From Nitrospirota bacterium (lineage in GTDB: Bacteria > Nitrospirota > Thermodesulfovibrionia > Thermodesulfovibrionales > Magnetobacteriaceae): a stretch of 23,242 nucleotides of DNA. Under the pieces are notes generated by a model that had not been told where the DNA came from, did no database searches, and worked only from the letters and a program-made list of their open reading frames with translations. The stretch lies in NCBI GenBank assembly GCA_015233265.1, contig JADFXZ010000007.1:543-23784 (forward strand), in the 5' to 3' direction. Numbering within the stretch: position 1 is the first letter of the stretch; the number at the start of each line of letters is the position of its first letter. This document shows, in pieces, positions 15,215 to 22,767 of this stretch. Made by a program: the position numbers and the translations under genes.

Positions 15215-15616
15215 CTACTCCATATCTGATGAGGGGTCCCCGTCGGTAAACAGTGTGTCTATGGTGTGCTTCGTGCCGGGTTCTTCTCTCTCGTCGAGAT
15301 AGAACTTGAGGTCTTTTTCGAGTTCGGAGAGGTCTTCCTGCTCGCTTGCCCTGCGTTTCTCCTCTAAGAACCTCTTGTAGTCGAGCTTCTTCGCCTCTTC
15401 GTTTGCCTGCTTTGCCTCTGCACCGGTAATAAACTCAAGTTTATAGCTTATGGCCTCCTCAAGGGCTATTGTGGTCAGCTTATGTGCCTTTGAGGCAACC
15501 ATCGGTTTCCCCTTGTGGGCAAGCTCCTTTACCCGTTGCGATATGATATGCACAAGCCTGAAGCGTCCGTCTACTTCATTGTAGTCAAGCTCTATTGGCA
15601 GTGAGATTGAGTCCAT
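15215..15616 (-). CDS. rpoZ: RNA polymerase omega subunit (Rpb6 family)
   Basis: A 133-aa protein. Residues of about 18-65 carry the omega core: RFRLVHIISQRVKELAHKG, the PMV-SKAHKLTTIALEEAISYKL helix and a following strand. Omega stabilises the beta' subunit of RNA polymerase. At 133 residues it is longer than E. coli omega (91 aa) because of an acidic, Lys/Glu-rich helical tail ending TDGDPSSDME. ATG 15616 has a perfect AGGAGG 8 nt upstream. It lies between gmk and coaBC, a common bacterial order; the 73-nt gap to gmk is the widest within this run after the promoter region. Confidence 0.92.
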   Translation of the reverse strand: MDSISLPIELDYNEVDGRFRLVHIISQRVKELAHKGKPMVASKAHKLTTIALEEAISYKLEFITGAEAKQANEEAKKLDYKRFLEEKRRASEQEDLSELEKDLKFYLDEREEPGTKHTIDTLFTDGDPSSDME

Positions 15617-15689
15617 ATAAGATTCCTCCTGTACTTACTTTATTTTTTCCTATTTCCATTTATTATTTAGCCGCAAACTCCCGTAAACT

Positions 15690-16349
15690 CTAAGACACGC
15701 CGAATATGCCGAACTTGGATTCAAACCAATCGGCATTCAGGCAATCCGCCTTTAGTCTGCTTGACAGTATTATCGACTTCAGGCCATCAATGGCATGGTG
15801 CAGGTTGTCATTAACTATGATGTAGTCGTAGTACATGCACTCTCTGATTTCGTCCTTTGCCTTATTAAGTCTTCGGGTGATAGTTGCCTCGTCATCGAGA
15901 TTGCGCTTATACAGGCGTTCGCGCAGCATCTCAAGCGACGGGGGAAGTATGAATATATACGTGGCATCTATGTGTCTGGCCCTTATCTGCCTTGCCCCAT
16001 GTGTGTCTATGTCAAGCAGCACATCGCCGCCGTCAGCCTGAATCTCTTGTATCCTTTTTATTGACGTGCCATAGTAATTACCATGCACCTCTGCCCATTC
16101 AATAAACTCACCGGCGGCAAGCGCCTCCTTAAACTCATCAACGCTTACAAAAGTATAATCAATATTGTTATGCTCTCCGGTGCGCGGACTTCGCGTCGTA
16201 AATGACACGGATTCCTTCAAAGAGGGGATGGTCTTGAGTATCTCACCGCAGAGCGTGGTCTTGCCCGCCCCGGACGGGGCTGAGAGTATGTAGAGTCGTC
16301 CCTTATTTACATACTCGTTGAGTCCATTTTTTATCATTGAATCGTTCAT
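15690..16349 (-). CDS. gmk: Guanylate kinase
   Basis: A 219-aa P-loop kinase that phosphorylates GMP to GDP. It has the nucleotide-binding loop APSGAGKTT (24-32), the GMP-binding VSFTTRSPRTGE, DYTFVS and FIEWAEVHGNYYGTS segments, and VLLDIDTHGARQIR, all characteristic of Gmk. A 15-residue N-terminal extension precedes the core; an internal Met5 is an alternative start. The ATG overlaps the yicC stop by 4 nt (ATGA), so the two are coupled. The yicC-gmk-rpoZ-coaBC order is a well-known bacterial cluster. Confidence 0.97.
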   Translation of the reverse strand: MNDSMIKNGLNEYVNKGRLYILSAPSGAGKTTLCGEILKTIPSLKESVSFTTRSPRTGEHNNIDYTFVSVDEFKEALAAGEFIEWAEVHGNYYGTSIKRIQEIQADGGDVLLDIDTHGARQIRARHIDATYIFILPPSLEMLRERLYKRNLDDEATITRRLNKAKDEIRECMYYDYIIVNDNLHHAIDGLKSIILSSRLKADCLNADWFESKFGIFGVS

Positions 16350-17194
16350 TGAATATTTTGCGCCTGCTCGCGCAGCTTCTCTATCTCTGCCTTTAACTCA
16401 ACGGTGACGGCGTTTATCGAGTACAAATCGGTCTTCGAGGAAATCGTGTTCGCCTCCCTGTTAAGCTCTTGTAATATAAAATCCAACTTTCTGCCTATTT
16501 TATCATTATCCGCAAGATTTTGTCTGAATTGTTTCAGGTGGCTTCCAATTCGCTGGATTTCTTCGGAAATATCATATTTCTCGGCCATAAGGGCAGCCTC
16601 CTGTAAGAGGCGCGCGTCGTCAACCGGTGATGCATCCAACAGTTCCCTCATTCTATTTTTAATCCTGTCAAGGGCCCTGTCCATAGCCCCGCTGGAGTCT
16701 TCCTTTATTTTACCTAAGGCGGTGTCTATTACATCGATGTGCCTCATGATTTCAACAAGAAGAATTTGGCCTTCTTTTTGCCTCATCGCCTTTAGTTTGT
16801 CTATGGCCTCGTGGAAGACCTCATCTACTGAGTCCTCCGGCGTCTCGCTCATCTGAGTAACCACTGCCTCTTTAAACGATAAAATAGCCGCGAAGTCTAT
16901 CTCACCGCGCAGGTGAAGCTCGTCCTTGACCTCAGCTACCGCGTGAATAAGCCCTTTTACGAAATCCTTATTAATGGACACCGTGTAAGTGTTTTCCGGG
17001 GCAACAGTAACGTATACGTCAATATGACCACGATGGAATTTGTTTTTTATCAAGTTTCTGATAGCTATTTCGTGTTTCAGGAAAAATGGCGGCGCCTTTA
17101 TGTTCAAATCAAGAAACCTATGGTTAAACGAGCGCATCTCCACTTTGAGGCCATGTCTTTCGCTTGAGCCGTAGCCGGTCATGGACTCAATCAT
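16346..17194 (-). CDS. yicC: YicC/YloC-family endoribonuclease
   Basis: A 282-aa protein of the usual family length. It begins with the family signature IESMTGYGSSE and EMRSFNHRFLDLNIK, and ends with the conserved NREANTISSK and VELKAEIEKLREQAQNIQ. YicC proteins are reported endoribonucleases linked to small-RNA turnover in E. coli and to stationary-phase growth. ATG 17194 overlaps the hisS stop by 4 nt. Its position immediately before gmk is typical of the family. Nothing about the sequence is abnormal. Confidence 0.95.
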   Translation of the reverse strand: MIESMTGYGSSERHGLKVEMRSFNHRFLDLNIKAPPFFLKHEIAIRNLIKNKFHRGHIDVYVTVAPENTYTVSINKDFVKGLIHAVAEVKDELHLRGEIDFAAILSFKEAVVTQMSETPEDSVDEVFHEAIDKLKAMRQKEGQILLVEIMRHIDVIDTALGKIKEDSSGAMDRALDRIKNRMRELLDASPVDDARLLQEAALMAEKYDISEEIQRIGSHLKQFRQNLADNDKIGRKLDFILQELNREANTISSKTDLYSINAVTVELKAEIEKLREQAQNIQ

Positions 17195-18468
17195 GGCCGC
17201 CCCCCGCTTTGTACCACTTTAACAAAGTCTTCAATGTGTGCTAATGCTATTACGACCTGACTGCCGTCTGAGAGGCGTTTACAGGTGGCAATTCCCTTTT
17301 GTATCTCATCTGAGCCAAGCATCACAACATATTTTGCGTTTAAGCTGCTGGCCTTATTCATATGGCTCTTTAAGGATCTTGTCCATTCGCCGCATATAGA
17401 TGTGATGTTCTTATCCAGGTTATTCACAATAGAAAGGCAATACATCCATGCATCTTCTCCCAAGGCGGCAAAGTAAAAAAACGGCCCATTGTCGTTGTAG
17501 GGAGGCACCTGTACCATGTTCACCAAATCGGCAAGTCTTTCCATGCCAAGCGCGAAGCCTATGGCTGGAGTTGAGCGTCCACCGAATTCCTCTACGAGGT
17601 CGTCATATCTGCCCCCTGCCGCCACCGCATTTTGCGCGCCGAGGTGATCGGTGGTAAACTCGAAAGTTGTTTTAGTATAGTAATCAAGTCCCCTTACTAT
17701 CAATGGGTTATCGTTAAAGGATAGATGCATTTTATCGAGGAGCTCTCTGAGCCTTTCATGGTGTGATTTACAGTGCTCGCACAGGTAATCGACAATAAGC
17801 GGCGCGCCTTTTCTGAGCTGCCCGCAGCTGTCAACTTTGCAATCAAGGATTCGCAGTGGATTCTTTGTCAACCTTTCACAGCAGTCATTGCAGAGCAAGT
17901 CCTCTTTATGCGCAAAGAACTCTGACAAGGCAGACTTGTAAGCCGGGCGACAGACCTTACATCCAATGGAATTTATCTCAAGCCTAAGCTGCCGCACTTT
18001 CAGCTTTTTAAAAAACTCGTTAATCATAAACAACATTTCCGCATCAGCCTCAGGGCCTGCAGCGGCGAAACACTCCGCCCCGATTTGGTAGAACTGACGC
18101 ATACGCCCTTTTTGTGGACGTTCGTAGCGAAACATTGGCCCCATGTAATAATATTTTTGCGGGGAGGAGTGCTTCCATTTCAGTCCATTTTCCACATAAC
18201 ATCTTACCAACGACGCCGTACCCTCGGGGCGCAGCGTAATGCTCCTGCCGCCCTTGTCCATAAACGTGTACATCTCCTTGCCAACTATATCAGAGGACTG
18301 CCCGATTGAACGCGTAAATATCTCTGTGGATTCTATGACGGGTATTTTGATCTCATCATAACCAAAGATGTAAAACAAATCTTTGACCGTTGTCTCTATC
18401 TTATTCCATATGAACGCATCGGGGGGGACTATATCATGAACCCCTTTTAGTCTGTTATACGTGCTCAA
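17191..18468 (-). CDS. hisS: Histidyl-tRNA synthetase
   Basis: A class II synthetase that charges tRNA-His. Starting at TTG 18468 gives 425 aa, matching E. coli HisRS (424); the frame is open 26 codons further, but that part lies inside divIVA and adds a non-homologous, charged leader. The core begins YNRLKGVHDIVPPD. Motif 2 (RYERPQKGRMRQFYQIGAE) lies at about 114-132, the histidine-specific LVRGLDYYTKT at about 257-267, GGRYDDL at about 285-291 and motif 3 (PAIGFALGMERL) near 301-312. A cysteine-rich insert (CKVC, CNDCC, DCKVDSC, CEHC) lies between motif 2 and the HisA region, as in many bacterial HisRS. It overlaps the divIVA end by 14 nt. Confidence 0.95.
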   Translation of the reverse strand: MSTYNRLKGVHDIVPPDAFIWNKIETTVKDLFYIFGYDEIKIPVIESTEIFTRSIGQSSDIVGKEMYTFMDKGGRSITLRPEGTASLVRCYVENGLKWKHSSPQKYYYMGPMFRYERPQKGRMRQFYQIGAECFAAAGPEADAEMLFMINEFFKKLKVRQLRLEINSIGCKVCRPAYKSALSEFFAHKEDLLCNDCCERLTKNPLRILDCKVDSCGQLRKGAPLIVDYLCEHCKSHHERLRELLDKMHLSFNDNPLIVRGLDYYTKTTFEFTTDHLGAQNAVAAGGRYDDLVEEFGGRSTPAIGFALGMERLADLVNMVQVPPYNDNGPFFYFAALGEDAWMYCLSIVNNLDKNITSICGEWTRSLKSHMNKASSLNAKYVVMLGSDEIQKGIATCKRLSDGSQVVIALAHIEDFVKVVQSGGRP

Positions 18469-18973
18469 TGCCGTCGTCAGCCCCTGGTCGTCTGGTGTCT
18501 CTTTCCCATGCGTCGGTCTCGCCCTCTCTCTCTTTGTCAAATTCAATCTCCCGCAGGAGTTTCTCGATGAGACGCTTTACCTCTTCTTTGAAGTGTCTTC
18601 TTATGCCCCGCAAATCTACAATGTCCTCATGGATTTTGACAACGCGCTCCTGTGCCCGTTTAATTATCTCATCTGCCCTGAGTTCCGACTCCCGTGTGAT
18701 TAGTTCGGCCTCTTTTCTGGCGTTTGTCTTATATGCCTCAATCATCTGCTGGGCGGTTATCAGGGTCTCTCTCAGGGTAGTCTCCATGTTCTTGTGTTCT
18801 TTGAGCTGGCCTTCGATGATGTGAATCTGTTCTTTGAGCGATGTGTTTTCCCTAAGCAGCTCTTCCATCTCTTCCCTGAGGACTTCTAAAAAGGCATAGA
18901 CCTCCTCAACATCAAATCCCCTGAACTTTACAGGGAACTGCTTTTGCTGTATATCCAGCGGCGTAATCCTCAT
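18455..18973 (-). CDS. divIVA: DivIVA-domain protein
   Basis: A 172-aa protein with the N-terminal DivIVA membrane-binding motif: MRITPLDIQQKQFPVKFRGFDVEEVYAFLE, including the F-V/K-F-RG-D-EEV pattern. It is followed by two coiled-coil stretches (about residues 30-75 and 85-150) and a short acidic tail. In Gram-positive bacteria DivIVA marks negative membrane curvature at poles and septa; in Gram-negative lineages it is less studied. ATG 18973 has AAGGAGG 4 nt upstream. It is the first gene of the long minus-strand run and lies beside proC-yggT, the neighbourhood also seen in Firmicutes (the ylm cluster). Confidence 0.92.
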   Translation of the reverse strand: MRITPLDIQQKQFPVKFRGFDVEEVYAFLEVLREEMEELLRENTSLKEQIHIIEGQLKEHKNMETTLRETLITAQQMIEAYKTNARKEAELITRESELRADEIIKRAQERVVKIHEDIVDLRGIRRHFKEEVKRLIEKLLREIEFDKEREGETDAWERDTRRPGADDGIEHV

Positions 18974-19030
18974 GCTGCCTCCTTATCTCCTAAAGGCTTA
19001 TATTAAGCGTTTAACTCTCTAAACGAAACA

Positions 19031-19039
19031 ATTATATCA
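19031..19039 (-). promoter_or_regulatory. Extended -10 promoter driving the divIVA-thiE run
   Basis: On the minus strand TGATATAAT occupies 19039-19031: a perfect TATAAT preceded by the extended TGn. The predicted start point near 19024 gives a leader of about 50 nt to divIVA. The -35 position holds TTATTT at 17-nt spacing, a poor match, which extended -10 promoters tolerate. It lies in the only wide gap (144 nt) between yggT and divIVA. Confidence 0.5.
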
Positions 19040-19117
19040 TAACGCAGCAATTAAAATAAGTTTACTGCCCTGAAAAAAGCCGATAATTTTTGAACAGCAC
19101 CAGATTATTTTTGGGTT

Positions 19118-19414
19118 TCAGCGCAGCACATGGCTTGCCTGCATCAGGCTTCGCACCAGAAATGACCGTGTAAACACTATGGCCAGCACGACAATCATAG
19201 GCGATATGTCCATGCCGCCGAGGCTGCCAAGCCTTCTTCTGATAGGCCGCAACACCGGCTCTGTTGCCAGATATAAGAATCTCACAATAGGGTTATATGG
19301 GTCGGGGTTAACCCAGCTTATCAGGGCGGCAACGATGACAATCCACATGTAAGCCCCCAGTATCAGGTCGGCAATCTCTGCTACAGCGCCTATGAGATTT
19401 CCAAAGATAAACAT
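19118..19414 (-). CDS. yggT: YggT-family membrane protein
   Basis: A 98-aa protein with two hydrophobic segments (about residues 8-34 and 70-92) flanking the conserved YggT motif SWVNPDPYNPIVRFLYLATEPVLRPIRR. YggT/YlmG proteins are inner-membrane proteins of poorly defined role, linked to cell division and membrane organisation in Gram-positive bacteria and plastids. ATG 19414 is preceded by AGGAGG. It follows proC with a 28-nt gap, the usual arrangement, and sits just upstream of divIVA. Confidence 0.92.
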   Translation of the reverse strand: MFIFGNLIGAVAEIADLILGAYMWIVIVAALISWVNPDPYNPIVRFLYLATEPVLRPIRRRLGSLGGMDISPMIVVLAIVFTRSFLVRSLMQASHVLR

Positions 19415-19442
19415 TCCAGCCCTCCTGAATCTATTATAACTT

Positions 19443-20246
19443 TTACTGCCCAGTTATTTTAATATTTAACTCGGCGCTTCGCGTGGCCGCTGCCCTCAAC
19501 ACATTGGCAATCAACCCCGCAGCATCTGACTCTTGCATGACCTTCAGCCCCGCTACAGTAGTTCCACCGGGGGATGAGACCATCTTTATGACATCTTCGG
19601 GGCTTCGTTGACAAAGCAGCTCAGACGTACCGGCCAGCGTCTGAAGGGCCAACACTGAGGCGGTCTGAGCGTCGAGGCCAAGTGATATTCCACCGGCAAT
19701 CATGCTCTGAATAAAGAACGCAACAAAGGCCGGGCCGCTTCCTGAGACAGCTGTAACCGCATCCATTTGCGCCTCAGGCAAGATGAGCGTCTTCCCGATG
19801 GAGGAAAATATATTAGTTACCACTTCCAATGTCTGTGGCGAAACGCCCTCAGCCGCTGCAATAACGGACATTCCCTTGAGCACTAAGGCGGGGGTATTGG
19901 GCATCACCCGAATGACATTTGCCGTCTTCAATGCCTGCCTGAGATAGGAAATCGATACACCGGCGGCTATCGATACGAGGGTTTTATTCGATATATCTAC
20001 GCTTGCAAGCTCTTCGGCGAGTGCGCTTATAATCTGAGGCTTTACTGCGATGACAATAATATCGGCCTTTGCAGCCAGCTCTTTGTTATTGTCAGTCGTG
20101 CTGACGGCATATGTAGACTCTATATAGAGACGGCGCTGCTTACTCGGCTCTGAGACAAAGATGTCTTTTATGTGATGGGAAGCCATGTCCTTAATTCCTT
20201 TAATTATGGCCTCAGCCATGTTACCGCCGCCTATAAAACCTATCAT
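19443..20246 (-). CDS. proC: Pyrroline-5-carboxylate reductase
   Basis: A 267-aa enzyme that reduces pyrroline-5-carboxylate to proline with NAD(P)H. The Rossmann opening IGFIGGGNMAEAI lies at 2-14, with VIAVKPQ (65-71), VIRVMPNTPALV (111-122), the substrate-binding VSGSGPAFVAFF (167-178) and the signature VSSPGGTTVAGL (223-234). AAGGAG lies 7 nt before ATG 20246. It is the middle gene of a three-gene unit with the aspartic protease and yggT. The partner yggS (a PLP protein) that often precedes proC is absent here. Confidence 0.96.
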   Translation of the reverse strand: MIGFIGGGNMAEAIIKGIKDMASHHIKDIFVSEPSKQRRLYIESTYAVSTTDNNKELAAKADIIVIAVKPQIISALAEELASVDISNKTLVSIAAGVSISYLRQALKTANVIRVMPNTPALVLKGMSVIAAAEGVSPQTLEVVTNIFSSIGKTLILPEAQMDAVTAVSGSGPAFVAFFIQSMIAGGISLGLDAQTASVLALQTLAGTSELLCQRSPEDVIKMVSSPGGTTVAGLKVMQESDAAGLIANVLRAAATRSAELNIKITGQ

Positions 20247-20269
20247 GCGCTATCTCCTTGTTATTATTG

Positions 20270-20689
20270 CTATTTCATCATCAGCATTGGATATATTGGG
20301 GACTCTGGCCTCGGAGTAAGAGTCCGCCTCTGGCAATCGGCGATGAGGTCGAGTTCCTCAAGTATTACTTGCCCTATCAGTGGTATACCAGCTGGCGGCC
20401 CTACAAGGCAATCTGTGTTCATGAATCTCTTGCCTATCTTGATGGTAACAGTACCGGCAACGTCAAGCTCATCGCGTCGGTAGTCAGCATAATAAACGAT
20501 TACCTTTCGTAAAATAGTCAGGTCAAGTTCTTCCACAACATCCCTCGGCAGCATAAGCATTACTGCCCCTGTATCCACAATGGCCGTTGTCGAGTATTCT
20601 CTTATGGCACTTTCAGGCAGCTTATTTCTCATACATAAATACCTGTCCACGAAGTTCTCTAAATCCACCTGTACCCTTATCTCACCCAT
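20270..20689 (-). CDS. Retropepsin-like (clan AA) aspartic protease
   Basis: A 139-aa single-domain protein. The catalytic motif AIVDTGAVMLMLP carries Asp39-Thr-Gly and is followed by the typical hydrophobic strand. The C-terminal flap-to-loop region GIPLIGQVILEELDLIAD matches the conserved psi-loop of bacterial retropepsin-like proteins. One domain has one DTG, so activity would need a homodimer. An in-frame TTG exists at 20704, but ATG 20689 has GGAGG 8 nt upstream and is preferred. There is no signal peptide, so it is cytoplasmic. Substrates of such small bacterial clan AA proteins are mostly unknown. It ends 23 nt before proC and probably heads the proC-yggT operon. Confidence 0.8.
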   Translation of the reverse strand: MGEIRVQVDLENFVDRYLCMRNKLPESAIREYSTTAIVDTGAVMLMLPRDVVEELDLTILRKVIVYYADYRRDELDVAGTVTIKIGKRFMNTDCLVGPPAGIPLIGQVILEELDLIADCQRRTLTPRPESPIYPMLMMK

Positions 20690-20821
20690 ACCATCATCCT
20701 CCAAACATCTTCCATGCAGTATAGCCTTTTCAGGCCGTCAATGTCTACTAAATCGCCGCAGGCAGCAGGGCAAACGCATTTGAAATAATATCTAACGTGT
20801 TCTATATAAGTAAGAATATTT

Positions 20822-20907
20822 GAATCATCCTGAGCTTGTCGAAGGATGCTCCTTTATATCTAATATCGGCATACATCGGAAATCCTTCGACAAGCTCAGG
20901 ATGATTC
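20822..20907. repeat. REP/REPIN-type palindromic repeat, copy 2
   Basis: Two 26-nt arms (20822-20847 and 20882-20907) are perfect inverted complements around a 34-nt spacer. Arms and overall length equal copy 1 at 2040-2125, and the spacers are 27/34 identical. Unlike copy 1 there is no CAGAC/GTCTG terminal inverted repeat around it. Confidence 0.8.
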
Positions 20908-20920
20908 TTCTTAAGACTGT

Positions 20921-21141
20921 TCAGGTAGATTCCCACTGTTGCTCGAATCCAGATGAGGAAATCTCTAATGCGATTGCCCTGCCATAGGCCAACTCGATAA
21001 ACCTAATAAGTGCAGGCTGCCAGAGATAGCGAACAATATGTCTATTTCAGTATTTTTGCCGTATCCTGATGAGCCTTCCAAATAACGCTTAAGTATTGTA
21101 ATATTACTGCCGATAAGGAACTTATGGGTTGTATTAATCAT
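20921..21141 (-). pseudogene. Possible decayed gene fragment
   Basis: Read on the minus strand, 21046-20921 encodes a protein-like stretch (HIVRYLWQPALIRF, then IELAYGRAIALEIS, ending FEQQWEST and a stop) with no start codon and a stop immediately upstream. The preceding 100 nt (from ATG 21141) continue in other frames with plausible residues (HKFLIGSNITILKRYLEG in one, LQYLSVIWKAHQDTAKIL in another). This pattern suggests a short gene broken by one or more frameshifts. I do not recognise the family, and the call rests on composition alone. Confidence 0.3.
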
Positions 21142-21175
21142 TAGCGATAGTAATCGCGCTTACACGGAGGTTAAC

Positions 21176-21807
21176 ATGGGAGTTGACAGCGTAAATGGGG
21201 GTATGGCGTATACTAGTTATGTGCAGTCTACATTGCTTCAGTCTACTCAAAACATAGGTTCGGCACAGGATACAGACGGCGATAGTGACAAGGGAAAGGT
21301 TGGAGGCAAGCAAGGCGGCGTTGCGGCTAATCCCTTTATGAACAGCGTTATGCAGACTCTACGTTGCAGCCAAATGCACCGCAGGCCGCAGGCTCGGCAG
21401 CCAACACTGGCAGCGAGAACACACTATTAGGCGACAACAAAGACAATCAGGCGCTGCCTGCCTTCATGTACAGCCTGGTTCAGGCCCTTAATCAAAACGC
21501 GCAGGGGACTCAGACGCAGGCTGCCGGCAGCACCGCCTCAACCACTGACACTTATGGCAATCTCTCAGCAAATCTTCAAAATCTCCTGCAGAGCCTTAAT
21601 TCAAACACATCAGGGACAAATACGTCCACTTCGCAGTTGAACTCAGCTTTCCAGCACCTGGTAGAAACCCTTACGGGCGGCAGCGGCAGTACAACGGGCG
21701 GTCTGACATCACTTTCCGAATTCCTGCAGACATTGGTTCAAAATTTGCCTAATAGTCAAGGCACAAACGAGAGCGGTGTTGGAGCAATCCTCAGCACGAC
21801 GGCATAG
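21176..21807 (+). pseudogene. Gln/Asn/Ser/Thr-rich protein gene with a frameshift
   Basis: ATG 21176 has GGAGG 5 nt upstream. The first frame gives MGVDSVNGGMAYTSYVQS and runs to NPFMNSVMQTL, after which it turns into an arginine-rich shadow and stops at 21430. The second frame is coding from about 21361 (TLQPNAPQAAGSAANTGS) to the TAG at 21805. Across the break the two halves form an internal repeat: NPFMNSVMQTL-QPNAPQAAGSAAN resembles PAFMYSLVQALNQ followed by TQAAGSTAS. This strongly indicates one original gene of about 210 codons. A single missing base near 21359-21366 would restore it. The product is uncharged, with no signal peptide or known domain; function unknown. Confidence 0.65.
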
Positions 21808-21811
21808 GACT

Positions 21812-21817
21812 AAGGAG
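21812..21817 (+). promoter_or_regulatory. Strong Shine-Dalgarno site ahead of an ACG codon in the moxR frame
   Basis: AAGGAG at 21812-21817 stands 8 nt before ACG 21826, which is in frame with MoxR. No ATG, GTG or TTG is in frame between this site and ATG 21868, and ATG 21868 itself has no Shine-Dalgarno match. Confidence 0.5.
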
Positions 21818-21867
21818 AGATACAAACGCAAGAGATTGAGATAAAAAACGAACGGATTCTAAGCATA

Positions 21868-22767
21868 ATGAATTGCCTGTCGCCGTTTCTGCATGGCAAA
21901 GAAACGGCGATAAGGCTATCGCTGATAGCTTTTTTCTCCCGCGGTCATCTGTTGATTGAGGATATGCCAGGCCTCGGTAAGACTACCCTTGCTATTGGTA
22001 TTGCGCGGGCGCTTGGCCTGGACTTCGGGCGAATTCAGTGTACTAGTGATCTCTTGCCGTCAGATATCACCGGCCTTTCGATTTACAACAAGAACAAGGG
22101 GGAATTCGAGTTCCACAAAGGGCCGATCTTCAGCAATATTGTCCTGGTTGATGAGATAAACAGGGCAACCCCCAAGACCCAAAGCGCACTGCTTGAGGCC
22201 ATGGGTGAAAAGCAGGTTACAATAGAAGAGCAGACATACAAGCTGGTAAGACCGTTCTTTGTCCTTGCTACTCAAAATCCCGTCGAACAGTACGGGACAT
22301 TCCCACTTCCTGAATCGCAGCTTGCCAGATTTATGCTGAAAATCGGCATAGGCTACCCTGCCAAAGAGGCCGCGATGCAAATCCTCAGGGGGGGCAGCAG
22401 ACGCGAGGCCCTATACTCAATAGCTCCAATTATGGACAAGACCGAGGCAGTGCAGATGCAGGACCACATCAAAGATAACGTCTTTGTGTCTGAGAAAATT
22501 CTAAGCTATATAATGGATCTCGTGGAACTGACCAGGACAAATAAATACCTGCACGCGGGGCTTTCCACGCGGGGGGCGCTTGCCATTACCAATACCGCCA
22601 AGACACACGCCTACATCTGTGACCGCTGTTTCGTCATACCGGAAGACATTAAGACCCTCGCCGCATACACTATCTCCCATCGTGTATTGTTTAAAGAAGA
22701 CATCGACTCAAACACAAAGAAGGAGATTGTAAAATCCATAATCGAAGAACTCCCTACCCCGGCGTAA
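21868..22767 (+). CDS. MoxR-family AAA+ ATPase
   Basis: Walker A EDMPGLGKTT (31-40), the MoxR insert signature QCTSDLLPSDITG (57-69), KGPIFSN (84-90), Walker B IVLVDEINRA (91-100), sensor 1 VLATQNPVEQYGTFPLPESQLARF (132-155) and a C-terminal lid domain with GLSTRGAL. MoxR ATPases act as chaperones in assembling complexes, commonly with a DUF58 protein and VWA-domain proteins. The next gene is DUF58, confirming the locus type. The coordinates use the first canonical ATG, giving 299 aa, but the frame is open back to 21814 and encodes EIEIKNERILSI, which fits the N-terminal helix of the family. The real start may therefore be the non-canonical ACG at 21826 (313 aa). Confidence 0.93.
   Translation: MNCLSPFLHGKETAIRLSLIAFFSRGHLLIEDMPGLGKTTLAIGIARALGLDFGRIQCTSDLLPSDITGLSIYNKNKGEFEFHKGPIFSNIVLVDEINRATPKTQSALLEAMGEKQVTIEEQTYKLVRPFFVLATQNPVEQYGTFPLPESQLARFMLKIGIGYPAKEAAMQILRGGSRREALYSIAPIMDKTEAVQMQDHIKDNVFVSEKILSYIMDLVELTRTNKYLHAGLSTRGALAITNTAKTHAYICDRCFVIPEDIKTLAAYTISHRVLFKEDIDSNTKKEIVKSIIEELPTPA

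Larger units (their letters stand above)
20690..21175. other. Region without an intact gene, carrying a repeat and a possible gene remnant
   Basis: It contains the second REP-type palindrome (20822-20907), a minus-strand open stretch with cysteines (20677 to about 20826) without a start codon, a probable decayed gene (20921-21141) and a small hairpin GCGAT-AGTA-ATCGC at 21144-21157 ahead of the next gene. Confidence 0.6.

Noticed and set aside
19060..19117. Intrinsic terminator after yggT
   Set aside because: A T run is present on the minus strand but the preceding AT-rich inverted sequence pairs only over about 5 bp.
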